Source: Actibacterium ureilyticum
GTDB taxonomy: Bacteria > Pseudomonadota > Alphaproteobacteria > Rhodobacterales > Rhodobacteraceae
NCBI RefSeq assembly: GCF_002285435.1
Contig: NZ_NSBT01000037.1
Span: 124,001 to 188,000, forward strand
DNA: 64,000 nt
Direction: 5' to 3'
Both the position numbers and the translations under genes were made by a program. Positions 1 to 7,748 of this stretch are shown here, one piece after another (position 1 is the first letter of the stretch; each line of letters begins with the position of its first letter). Below the pieces are notes generated by a model. It saw nothing but the letters and a program-made list of their open reading frames with translations, was not told where the DNA came from and searched no databases.

Positions 1-430
1 CCAGCTGCCCGTCGCTGACCAGGCAGCCCAGGGCGCGGTCGATCCCGGTGGCCGGGTCGTTCAGCGGCAGCAGGATCATTTCCGCCCCCAGCGCGGGCCG
101 GCCAAGGCCGCCCTTGGCGTGCAGGGCGATGCGCAGCGTGGTCTTGCCATCGAACAGATCCTTGAGGTGCAGGGCGAATTCCGGCCGGCTTTCTGCGCCC
201 AGCAGCGCGCTGACCGGCATGCCGCGCACATCCATCCCCATCAGGCGGTTCAGATGTTGCCCGGCCAAGCGGAAGCGGGCCATGCCCGGCGCGACCTTTT
301 CCAGGATGAACGTATGGCCCAGGGCGCGGTCGATGCCGCGGGGGTCGATCTCGGACCTGGCGGGCATCGGGCGGCCGTCGCGCAGACCTTCCCAATAGGC
401 TTCGACCTCGTTGTTCAGTGCAAATCGCAT
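1..430 (-). CDS. PAS domain protein, PAS_5/DUF1457 family (partial, 3' end outside window)
   Basis: The minus-strand reading frame starts at an ATG at 430 and runs open off the left edge, giving about 143 residues. The product begins MRFALNNEVEAYWEGLRDGR and continues with an RFRLAGQHLNRLMGMDVRG segment and a later AEMILLPL segment. This matches the alphaproteobacterial PAS_5 (DUF1457) family of small single-domain proteins, whose ligand and partner are generally unknown. It is divergent from yicC across a gap of about 200 bp. No output domain is visible in the part present. The family call is from remembered motifs. Confidence 0.8.
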   Translation of the reverse strand, partial: MRFALNNEVEAYWEGLRDGRPMPARSEIDPRGIDRALGHTFILEKVAPGMARFRLAGQHLNRLMGMDVRGMPVSALLGAESRPEFALHLKDLFDGKTTLRIALHAKGGLGRPALGAEMILLPLNDPATGIDRALGCLVSDGQL

Positions 431-628
431 GCCGCCCCCATGAAACCGTGAAAACGCGATACTCGTTACATTATCCTTGCCGGACATACCCTTATCCGTA
501 TTGCCAGAAACCACATACGGGGCGGGTCGTTGTCGCACAGCCTCGGCTCTGCTAACGCTATGACAACGATCCTTGCCGTGCGGTTAATATGGCATGGTTG
601 CGGAAAAATGGGGGGAAATGCTTCATCA

Positions 629-1519
629 ATGGTTAACTCTATGACCGGATATGCCACGCAGCAGGGCGGGGCGGCGGAATTCAGCTGGACGTGGGAGCTG
701 CGCAGCGTCAATGCCAAGGGGCTGGATCTGCGGCTGCGGCTGCCCGATTGGCTGCCGGGGCTGGAACAGGCGGTGCGGGCAGAGCTGTCGCGCACGATCG
801 CCCGGGGCAATGTCAGCCTGTCGCTGAAGCTGACGCGCGAGGCATCGGGCGGTGCGGCGCGGATCGACCCCGCGCTGTTGCAGGCCACGCTGCGCGCACT
901 GAAGGAGATCGAGGCCGCCGCGCGGGCGCAGGACCTGACCCTGGCCCCGGCCAGCGCGATGGACATCCACGCCGTGCGCGGGATGATGGAGGGCGGCGCC
1001 AGCGACGATGACGCGGCGGCGCTGGCCCAGACGTTGCTGGGCGAATTGCCAGGGCTGATCGACGGATTCAATCAGATGCGCGCGGGCGAGGGCGCGGCGC
1101 TGAACGCGGTGCTGGCCGACCAGCTGGGCCAGGTCGACCGCTGCGTGACCGCCGCCCGGACCGAGGCCGAGGCGCGCAAGGCCGATTGGGCGCGCACCCT
1201 GCGCGACAACCTGCAGCGGGTGTTGCAGAACAGCGATGGCGCCGATTCCGCGCGGGTCGAGCAGGAATTGGCGCTGATCGCCGTCAAGGCCGACGTGACC
1301 GAGGAGCTGGACCGTCTGGGCGCCCATGTCGGCGCGGCGCGCGATTTGCTGGCGGCAAAGGGCCCCGTGGGCCGAAAACTGGACTTCCTGATGCAGGAAT
1401 TCAACCGCGAGGCCAATACCTTGTGCGCCAAAGCTCAATCAAACGCGCTGACCCGGATCGGGCTTGACCTGAAGGCGGTGATCGATCAGATGCGCGAACA
1501 GGTTCAGAATGTGGAGTAA
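629..1519 (+). CDS. yicC: YicC family endoribonuclease / RNase-associated protein
   Basis: The 296-residue product opens with MVNSMTGYATQ, the N-terminal signature of the YicC/YloC family (usual length about 290), and ends with the equally typical LMQEFNREANTLCAKAQ block and KAVIDQMREQVQNVE. E. coli YicC takes part in RNA turnover (RyhB degradation), and family members have endoribonuclease activity. In-frame ATGs at 530 and 608 would add N-terminal residues. I prefer 629 because it puts the MTG motif at the usual distance from the start. It lies 3 bp before gmk, and this pairing is common in bacteria, so co-transcription is likely. Confidence 0.93.
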   Translation: MVNSMTGYATQQGGAAEFSWTWELRSVNAKGLDLRLRLPDWLPGLEQAVRAELSRTIARGNVSLSLKLTREASGGAARIDPALLQATLRALKEIEAAARAQDLTLAPASAMDIHAVRGMMEGGASDDDAAALAQTLLGELPGLIDGFNQMRAGEGAALNAVLADQLGQVDRCVTAARTEAEARKADWARTLRDNLQRVLQNSDGADSARVEQELALIAVKADVTEELDRLGAHVGAARDLLAAKGPVGRKLDFLMQEFNREANTLCAKAQSNALTRIGLDLKAVIDQMREQVQNVE

Positions 1520-1522
1520 GAC

Positions 1523-2167
1523 ATGGCCGACCGTCGCGGGCTGCTGATCATCCTGTCATCGCCATCGGGGGCGGGTAAATCGACCCTGTCGAAGCGCCTG
1601 CGGGACTGGGACCCCAGCATCCGGTTTTCGGTCTCGGCCACGACCCGCGCGCCGCGCGCGGGCGAGGTCGATGGGCAGGATTACCATTTCATGGACGAAA
1701 CCGCGTTTAAGGCGCTGGTCGAAGATGCCGGAATGCTGGAGCACGCCCATGTCTTTGGCCATTACTACGGCTCGCCCCGCGCACCGGTGCAGGCGGCCAT
1801 CGACGAGGGCTGCGATGTGCTGTTCGATGTCGATTGGCAGGGCGCGCAGCAGATCAGCCGCTCGCCGCTTCAGGATCATGTCTTGTCCATCTTCATCCTG
1901 CCGCCGTCGATTGCCGAGCTGCGCCGGCGTCTGGTCACGCGCGGACAGGACGCGCCCGAGGTGATCGCCAAGCGGATGAAGAAAAGCTGGGACGAGATCA
2001 GCCATTGGGACGGCTATGATTATGTGCTGATCAATGACGATCTGGATGTGACCTTTGAGCGGCTGCAAGCCATTGTCAGCGCCGAGCGGCTGAAACTGGC
2101 GCAGCAGCCGGGGATGATGGAGTTCATTCGCGGCCTGCAATCGGAATTCGAGGAGGAGGAGCAATGA
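1523..2167 (+). CDS. gmk: guanylate kinase
   Basis: Guanylate kinase phosphorylates GMP to GDP with ATP in purine nucleotide synthesis. The 214-residue product has a P-loop SPSGAGKST at residues 13-21, the GMP-binding region with [21 protein letters not shown], and the [10 protein letters not shown] and LINDDLD segments of the family. Length is normal (about 205-215). Its last codons overlap the ATG of the next gene by 4 bp (ATGA), which suggests translational coupling. It follows yicC by 3 bp. Confidence 0.97.
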   Translation: MADRRGLLIILSSPSGAGKSTLSKRLRDWDPSIRFSVSATTRAPRAGEVDGQDYHFMDETAFKALVEDAGMLEHAHVFGHYYGSPRAPVQAAIDEGCDVLFDVDWQGAQQISRSPLQDHVLSIFILPPSIAELRRRLVTRGQDAPEVIAKRMKKSWDEISHWDGYDYVLINDDLDVTFERLQAIVSAERLKLAQQPGMMEFIRGLQSEFEEEEQ

Positions 2168-2694
2168 CCCTTTATACCCTGGACAACCACGCGCCGGTGC
2201 TGCCCGAAAGCGGAGATTTCTGGATCGCGCCGGATGCGAATGTAATCGGGCAGGTGATCGTTGGGGACGCGGCCTCGATCTGGTTCGGCTGCACGTTGCG
2301 CGGCGATAACGAGCCCATTGTGATCGGCAACGGCAGCAATGTGCAGGAAAACGTGGTCATGCACACCGATATGGGCTTTCCGCTGACCATCGGGGCCAAT
2401 TGCACCATCGGGCACAAGGCGATGCTGCATGGCTGTACCATCGGCGAACAATCCCTGATCGGGATGGGGGCCACGGTGCTGAACGGCGCGAAGATCGGCA
2501 AGCATTGCCTGATCGGGGCGGGGGCGCTGATAACCGAAGGCAAAGAGATCCCCGATGGCAGCCTGGTGATGGGGGCGCCGGGCAAGGTGGTGCGGCAGCT
2601 GGACGACAAGGCGATCGCGGGGCTTCTGGCCTCGGCCCGGCATTACCAGGAAAACATGCGCCGGTATCGCGGTGGCCTGACCGCCATCGGTTGA
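2164..2694 (+). CDS. gamma-carbonic anhydrase-like hexapeptide-repeat protein
   Basis: This 176-residue left-handed beta-helix protein of the gamma-carbonic anhydrase/YrdA/PaaY family shows repeated hexapeptides (for example [19 protein letters not shown]). The three metal-ligand histidines of the family are present at about H67 (VVMHTD), H84 and H89 (GHKAMLHG). Family members bind Zn or Fe, and only some have carbonic anhydrase activity, so the reaction is not certain. The start overlaps the gmk stop by 4 bp. Confidence 0.9.
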   Translation: MTLYTLDNHAPVLPESGDFWIAPDANVIGQVIVGDAASIWFGCTLRGDNEPIVIGNGSNVQENVVMHTDMGFPLTIGANCTIGHKAMLHGCTIGEQSLIGMGATVLNGAKIGKHCLIGAGALITEGKEIPDGSLVMGAPGKVVRQLDDKAIAGLLASARHYQENMRRYRGGLTAIG

Positions 2695-2750
2695 GCGACG
2701 GAAAGCGCGGGCGGGGACGTGACAGGCCCGGATAAGAACGGAGCCGTGCC

Positions 2751-3572
2751 ATGATCCGCCAACTGATCCTGATCTGGATGCTTGTCCTGCCCGGGGCGCT
2801 TTGTGCCGGGCCGGATCGGGTGTTGCGCGATGTGGCCTATGGCCCCAACCCGGCGCAGCGGATGGATGTCTATCTGCCGCCCGCGCCGACGAAAGCGCCC
2901 ATTCTGGTGATGCTGCATGGCGGCGGCTGGCGGTTCGGCGACAAGGGCGCGCCGGCGGTCTGGCAGGGCAAACAGGCGCACTGGGGCGCGCGCGGCTATA
3001 TCGTGGTGTCGGTCAACACCCGGCTGCTGCCAGAGGCCGATCCGCTGGCACAGGCCCGGGATCTGGCGCGTGCCGTGGCCCATGTTCAGGCGCGGGCGGC
3101 GCGCTGGGGCGGGGATGCGGGGCGGCTGGTGCTGATGGGCCATTCGGCGGGGGCGCATCTGGCGATGCTGATCAGCGCCGATCCCAAGGATTTCGCGGAA
3201 ACCGGGCTGCGGCCCTGGCGGGCGACGGTTGCGCTGGACAGTGCGGCGGTGGATGTGGCGGCGCTGATGGCGGACCGGCCCCGGCGGCTGCACCGCGCGG
3301 CCTTTGGTGACGATCCGGCCTTTTGGCGGGCGACCTCACCCGTGGCGCAGCTGTCGCGGCGGGCGGTGCCGGCGCTGGTGGTCTGTTCGACGAAACGGCG
3401 CCTGTCCTGTCCCGCCGCACAAAGCTATGCGCGCGCCGCCGGGGCGGTGGGCGCGCGGGCGACGGTGTTGCCCGTGGCGCTGCGCCATGGCCCGATCAAC
3501 AGCGAGATGGGCCGCGCGGCGGACTATACCGGCGCGGTCGACCGGTTCCTGCGCGCACAGGGGCTGCCCTGA
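2751..3572 (+). CDS. exported alpha/beta hydrolase (esterase/lipase-like)
   Basis: The 273-residue product starts with a cleavable signal peptide (MIRQLILIWMLVLPGALCAG), which points to export. The mature part has the oxyanion motif HGGG at residues 56-59 and a nucleophile elbow GHSAG at 130-134 (Ser132), as in the hormone-sensitive-lipase/BD-FAE branch of alpha/beta hydrolases. A C-terminal LRHGPINSEMG segment may carry the catalytic His. Substrate is unknown. It stands 56 bp after the hexapeptide protein and 62 bp before the PLP enzyme. Confidence 0.85.
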   Translation: MIRQLILIWMLVLPGALCAGPDRVLRDVAYGPNPAQRMDVYLPPAPTKAPILVMLHGGGWRFGDKGAPAVWQGKQAHWGARGYIVVSVNTRLLPEADPLAQARDLARAVAHVQARAARWGGDAGRLVLMGHSAGAHLAMLISADPKDFAETGLRPWRATVALDSAAVDVAALMADRPRRLHRAAFGDDPAFWRATSPVAQLSRRAVPALVVCSTKRRLSCPAAQSYARAAGAVGARATVLPVALRHGPINSEMGRAADYTGAVDRFLRAQGLP

Positions 3573-3634
3573 GCCCTTGCGTCCGGGGGCGGGATGCGCT
3601 CAGGTGCGGATCTGCCCGACAGAAAGGACCGCGC

Positions 3635-4804
3635 ATGACCCGAACCAATCGCCCCGACTGGCCCGCCAGCATCTCCAGCCCGCTGGTCAATCCGATCCAG
3701 CCCTCGGTCGTTTATCGCGCGGGCTCGCCCGACGATCTGGACGCGCAATATGCCGGTGAGACCCAGGGCTACACCTATGCGCGCGAGGGGCACCCCAATG
3801 CCAGCGCCCTGGCGGGGATGATCGACCGGATGGAAGGGGCCGAGGGCGGGATCGTCACCGGCTCGGGCATGGCGGCGGTCAGTGCGGTGTTGCTGGGCTG
3901 TCTGCAGGCGGGCGATCACGTCATCGGGGGCGACCAGCTTTACGGCCGCACGCTGCGGCTGATGCAGCAGGACCTGCCGCGGCTGGGCATCGCGACCACG
4001 CTGGCCGACAGCACCGATGTGGGGGCGGTGCGCGCGGCGCTCCGGCCCGAAACCCGGATGATCGTGATCGAGATCGTGTCGAACCCCACGCTGCGCCTGG
4101 CGGATCTGGCCGGGCTGGCCGCGCTGGCGCAAGATGCGGGCGTGCTGCTGGTGGTCGACAATACCTTTACCACCCCGCGTGCGATCCAGCCGCTGGCGCA
4201 TGGGGCCGATATCGTGCTGCATTCGGTCACCAAGCTGCTGGCGGGCCATTCCGATGCGACGCTGGGCTATGTCGCCGCGCGCGATCCCGAGCTGCGGCAG
4301 AAGATCACCGATCTGGCGGTGACCATGGGCCTGACCGCCAGCCCGTTCGATTGCTGGCTGGCCGAGCGCGGCTTGCTGAGCTTCGAGCTGCGCCATGACC
4401 GGGCCCAGGCGAATGCCGCGGCGCTGGCGGCGTTTCTGGCCGATCAGCCGGGGGTGAAGCGGGTGCTGTACCCCGCGCGGCCCGACCATCCCGACCACAA
4501 CCGCGCGGCGCAATTGCTGGGCGAGCACCCCGGCAACATGGTCAGTTTCGAGGTCGCGGGCGGGCGCGATGCGGCCAATGCGCTGGTGCGTGCCTGTCCC
4601 GAAATCGCCTTTGCCCCCACGCTGGGCGACGTTTCAACCACACTGTCGCACCCCGCGTCCAGCTCGCACCGGGCGCTCAGCCCCGAGGCACGGGAAGCCA
4701 TCGGCATCAGCGAGGGGTTCTTTCGGATTTCGGTGGGGATCGAACCGGCCGAGCAGTTGGTCGACCGGTTCGGACGCGCCGTCGCCGCCGCCGCGCAGGG
4801 TTAA
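3635..4804 (+). CDS. Cys/Met metabolism PLP-dependent enzyme (cystathionine beta-lyase / gamma-synthase family)
   Basis: The 389-residue enzyme is of the trans-sulfuration family (fold type I). PLP contacts are visible: TYAREGHPN near the N terminus, GSGMAA at 76-81, DNTF at 175-178 and the Schiff-base lysine K200 in HSVTK. The C-terminal half has STTLSHPASSSH and FFRISVGIE, both family hallmarks. Which C-S reaction it carries out (cystathionine cleavage, synthesis or methionine gamma-lyase) cannot be told from sequence alone. The ATG at 3635 is preceded by AGAAAGGACC. Its TAA shares bases with the stop of the convergent minus-strand gene at 4801. Confidence 0.9.
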   Translation: MTRTNRPDWPASISSPLVNPIQPSVVYRAGSPDDLDAQYAGETQGYTYAREGHPNASALAGMIDRMEGAEGGIVTGSGMAAVSAVLLGCLQAGDHVIGGDQLYGRTLRLMQQDLPRLGIATTLADSTDVGAVRAALRPETRMIVIEIVSNPTLRLADLAGLAALAQDAGVLLVVDNTFTTPRAIQPLAHGADIVLHSVTKLLAGHSDATLGYVAARDPELRQKITDLAVTMGLTASPFDCWLAERGLLSFELRHDRAQANAAALAAFLADQPGVKRVLYPARPDHPDHNRAAQLLGEHPGNMVSFEVAGGRDAANALVRACPEIAFAPTLGDVSTTLSHPASSSHRALSPEAREAIGISEGFFRISVGIEPAEQLVDRFGRAVAAAAQG

Positions 4805-5178
4805 TGCGGGGCGCGGCGAATCAATTCGACCTGCAGATCGGGGCTGATCGTCCTGATCTCGCGCTCGACGATCTCGGGCCGGGGCAGGGCAGGCGCCACC
4901 ACCAGCAGCTTGCCCATGTATCCGGCCCGGTCCAGCTCGTATGCCAGATCCAGCGCGTCGAACTGTTCGCTGACCAGCGGCGCGATCACGCATTCCGCCC
5001 AAGGCGCCAGCGCCAGCGCGGCGTGGATCAGCGCAAAAGGCAGCGATTCCAGTCGGATATCGGCATCGATGCGGCCCTGTCGGGACAGTTCGGCCTCGCT
5101 CATGCCGACCAATAGCCCGATGGATTGCAGGGCGGTCTGGCCAGGCAGTTCATTCAGGCATGTGGGCGATTTCATCAT
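4801..5178 (-). CDS. small receiver-like protein of unknown function
   Basis: About 125 residues from the ATG at 5178. A GTG at 5196 and an ATG at 5175 are alternatives. The C-terminal half (ECVIAPL, then DALDLAYELDRAGYMGKLLV, then PEIVEREI) follows the beta-alpha rhythm of a response-regulator receiver domain, but a hydrophobic stretch replaces the phospho-acceptor Asp, so it would be a pseudo-receiver. That reading is inference. It is divergent from phoR across 240 bp and its stop overlaps the stop of the convergent PLP-enzyme gene. Confidence 0.6.
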   Translation of the reverse strand: MMKSPTCLNELPGQTALQSIGLLVGMSEAELSRQGRIDADIRLESLPFALIHAALALAPWAECVIAPLVSEQFDALDLAYELDRAGYMGKLLVVAPALPRPEIVEREIRTISPDLQVELIRRAPH

Positions 5179-5418
5179 GGTCGGACGGCTCTTCACTGAT
5201 CTCTGGGACGTAACGATGGGTACGGTTCAAAACTGACACAAAAGACAACTCCAACCTAACCAAAAGGACAGGTTTTTTTCAACATATCCAGAAAGTCGTT
5301 AACATTCGTTCAAAATGCGGCCGAAATTATGTCGCCAGCCCGGGACTGTCCCGCGTTTACAATCAATCGTCGCTGTCCCTAAGTTGCGCGCGATTCCAAC
5401 AAAGGTGCCGCGACAGCC

Positions 5419-6459
5419 ATGACCCCGGACGATCTGAAAGCCCTGTTGACCGCCCTGCCGATGCCGATCGTGGTGATCGACAGTACCGAACGCGTGGTGG
5501 CGATGAACACCGCCGCGGGCGAGATGTTCGGCACCGCGGGCGAGGGGCGCCATTATGTGACCGTGCTGCGCCAGCCCGAAATCCTGGATTGCGTCGAGGA
5601 ATGTCTGCGCCTGCGCCAAAGCCGCAACCTGCGTTATCTGACCAGCGCGATGACCCGCGAGCTAACCTTTGACGTGACCGCGCGGCCCTGCACGCTGTCG
5701 GATTGGGACGGTGTGGTGCTGAGCTTTGACGATATCTCGGACCGGCAGCAGGCGGGGCAGATCCGGCGCGATTTCGTGGCCAATGTCAGTCACGAACTGA
5801 AAACCCCGCTGACCGCGCTTCTGGGGTTCATCGAAACGCTGAAGGGCCCGGCGCGCAACGATGCGGGCGCGCGCGACCGGTTCCTGTCGATCATGGAGCG
5901 CGAGGCCTTTCGCATGGACCGGCTGGTGCGCGATCTGTTGTCGCTCAGCCGGGTGGAAAGCGAAGAGCGCATCCGCCCCGACCAGCGGATCGACGTGGTG
6001 GGGCTGGTGCAATCATCGATCCAGCCGCTGCTGCCGCTGGCACGGGAATCCGGCATTTCGGTCGATGTGACCGGCGATCTGGCCCCGTGCGAGGTGCGTG
6101 GCGATGCCGATCAGCTGACCCAGATCTTCACCAACCTGGTTGAAAACGCGATCAAATACGGCCCCCGTGGCACCAGCGTCACGATCCGCATCACCCGGTC
6201 CGAGCGCGAGCTGGCCTTTCGCGGGCCGGGCATCACCATCGACGTGATCGACGATGGCGACGGGATCGACCCGGTGCATATCCCGCGCCTGACGGAACGG
6301 TTCTATCGCGTTGACAGCCACCGCTCGCGCGAGATGGGCGGCACCGGTCTGGGGCTGGCGATCGTCAAGCATATCGTCAACCGCCACCGGGGCCGGTTCC
6401 GAATCGAAAGCGCCAAAGGGCAGGGGAGCCGCTTTTCCGTGATGCTCCCCGTCGCCTAG
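5419..6459 (+). CDS. phoR: phosphate regulon sensor histidine kinase PhoR, without a membrane anchor
   Basis: The 346-residue histidine kinase has an N-terminal PAS domain (residues about 5-110), a HisKA dimerisation domain with the phospho-acceptor His125 in NVSHELKTPLTAL, an N-box (NLVENAIKYG), and G-boxes DVIDDGDGID and GGTGLGLAIVKHIVNRH. In the phosphate regulon PhoR controls PhoB phosphorylation according to PstSCAB/PhoU status. E. coli PhoR is about 430 residues with N-terminal transmembrane helices. Here the PAS starts at once, and an in-frame TAA at 5380-5382, 36 nt before the ATG, leaves no room for a membrane segment. The identity rests mainly on the position directly before pstSCAB-phoU-phoB. 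Confidence 0.93.
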   Translation: MTPDDLKALLTALPMPIVVIDSTERVVAMNTAAGEMFGTAGEGRHYVTVLRQPEILDCVEECLRLRQSRNLRYLTSAMTRELTFDVTARPCTLSDWDGVVLSFDDISDRQQAGQIRRDFVANVSHELKTPLTALLGFIETLKGPARNDAGARDRFLSIMEREAFRMDRLVRDLLSLSRVESEERIRPDQRIDVVGLVQSSIQPLLPLARESGISVDVTGDLAPCEVRGDADQLTQIFTNLVENAIKYGPRGTSVTIRITRSERELAFRGPGITIDVIDDGDGIDPVHIPRLTERFYRVDSHRSREMGGTGLGLAIVKHIVNRHRGRFRIESAKGQGSRFSVMLPVA

Positions 6460-6511
6460 ACAAATATTTCTTTTGTTTATTTCCCCAACGTTAATTCAGG
6501 TAAACGGCGTG

Positions 6512-6544
6512 TGTCATATTTCTGTTACGTAAGTGTCACAAAAG
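6512..6544 (+). promoter_or_regulatory. Pho box (PhoB binding site) with three 11-bp direct repeats
   Basis: Three heptamers TGTCATA (6512), TGTTACG (6523) and TGTCACA (6534) lie exactly 11 bp apart with A/T-rich 4-bp spacers. This is the arrangement of PhoB-bound direct repeats in a Pho box. It sits 77-109 bp upstream of the pstS ATG, inside the 161-bp gap after phoR. It predicts PhoB-dependent induction of pstSCAB-phoU-phoB under phosphate limitation. Confidence 0.9.
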
Positions 6545-6620
6545 CATAGTGCGACAAAGCTAGGACCCGCCCCGTGGCCCCCGTTCCGAGGGGCCGACGA
6601 AAAGACATCAGGAGCTTTAT

Positions 6621-7661
6621 ATGTCCTTTGTGAAACTGACCGCCTCGGCACTGGCGATCGCTGCCGTTTCCGCAACCGCTGCCGCCGCGCGTGACAACGT
6701 GCAGGTCGCCGGTTCGTCGACCGTTCTGCCCTATGCGTCGATCGTCGCCGAAGCCTTTGGCGAAAACACCGATTTCCCGACGCCGGTCGTTGAATCGGGT
6801 GGCTCGTCGGCCGGTCTGAAACGGTTCTGCGAAGGCGTCGGCGAAAACACCATCGACGTGGCCAATGCCTCGCGCAAGATCCGCGACAAGGAAATCAAGG
6901 CCTGTGCCGATGCCGGCGTGACCGACATCATCGAAGTGCGCATCGGCTATGACGGGATCGTCTTCGCCTCGCAGAAGACCGGCCCGGCCTTCACCGCGTT
7001 CGAACCCGCCGACATCTTCAACGCCCTGGGCGCGAAGGTTCTGAAAGACGGCGCCATCGTCGAGAACCCCTATAGCACCTGGGCCGAGTTCAACGCCGAA
7101 CTGCCCGACGTGGAAATCGCGGGCTTCATCCCCGGCACCAAGCACGGCACCCGTGAAGTGTTCGAGGAAAAGGTCCTGCTGATCGGCTGTGAAGCCACCG
7201 GCGCGATGAAGGCCATGATCGACGGCGGCATGTCCGAAGACGACGCCGAAGACGCCTGCCTGGACGTGCGCCAGGACGGCAAATCGGTCGATATCGACGG
7301 CGACTATACCGAGACCCTGGCGCGGATCGACGCCAACCCGAACGGCATCGGTGTCTTTGGCCTGGCGTTCTATGAGAACAACCAGGACAAGCTGAAGGTT
7401 GCCACCATGTCGGGCGTCCAGCCGGAAACCGCGACCATCGCATCGGGCGAATACCCGGTCTCGCGCCCGCTGTACTTCTATATCAAGAAGGCGCATATCG
7501 GCGTGATCCCCGGCCTGAAGGAATACGCACAGTTCTTCATCTCGGACGAGCTGGCCGGCCCCAGCGGCCCGCTGGCCAACTATGGCCTGGTGTCGGACCC
7601 CGAGCTGGCCGCGACCCAGCAGATGGTCAATGACGAAGTGCCCATGGGCCAAGGCATGTAA
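6621..7661 (+). CDS. pstS: phosphate ABC transporter, periplasmic phosphate-binding protein
   Basis: The 346-residue PstS has a signal peptide ending near the AAAARDN junction (residues about 1-24). Phosphate-binding loops are visible: GSSTVLP at 31-37 and ESGGSSAG at 58-65, followed by DVANASRKI. It captures inorganic phosphate in the periplasm and delivers it to PstCA. A good ribosome-binding site (CAGGAGCTTTAT) precedes the ATG. It is the first gene after the Pho box and is separated from pstC by a strong hairpin, which usually means more PstS than permease is made. Confidence 0.97.
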   Translation: MSFVKLTASALAIAAVSATAAAARDNVQVAGSSTVLPYASIVAEAFGENTDFPTPVVESGGSSAGLKRFCEGVGENTIDVANASRKIRDKEIKACADAGVTDIIEVRIGYDGIVFASQKTGPAFTAFEPADIFNALGAKVLKDGAIVENPYSTWAEFNAELPDVEIAGFIPGTKHGTREVFEEKVLLIGCEATGAMKAMIDGGMSEDDAEDACLDVRQDGKSVDIDGDYTETLARIDANPNGIGVFGLAFYENNQDKLKVATMSGVQPETATIASGEYPVSRPLYFYIKKAHIGVIPGLKEYAQFFISDELAGPSGPLANYGLVSDPELAATQQMVNDEVPMGQGM

Positions 7662-7680
7662 TCCGGACCACGGATTTTAC

Positions 7681-7707
7681 CGGGGGCGGCCTATTTCGCC
7701 GCCCCCG
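7681..7707 (+). terminator. strong hairpin between pstS and pstC (attenuating terminator or 3' stabiliser)
   Basis: A perfect 10-bp GC-rich stem, CGGGGGCGGC at 7681-7690 and GCCGCCCCCG at 7698-7707, encloses a 7-nt loop. TCACGCTTTT follows. There is no long U-run, so partial termination or protection of the pstS mRNA 3' end is more likely than full termination, since pstC begins only 41 bp downstream. Confidence 0.75.
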
Positions 7708-7748
7708 TCACGCTTTTAGGCCATTTTCAACTTTCGGACGGGGGGCAA

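Noticed and set aside
5229-5380. Possible second Pho box in the phoR upstream gap
   Set aside because: Only isolated TGTCA/CTGTCC-like pieces with no 11-bp repeat series; not enough to claim a PhoB site.
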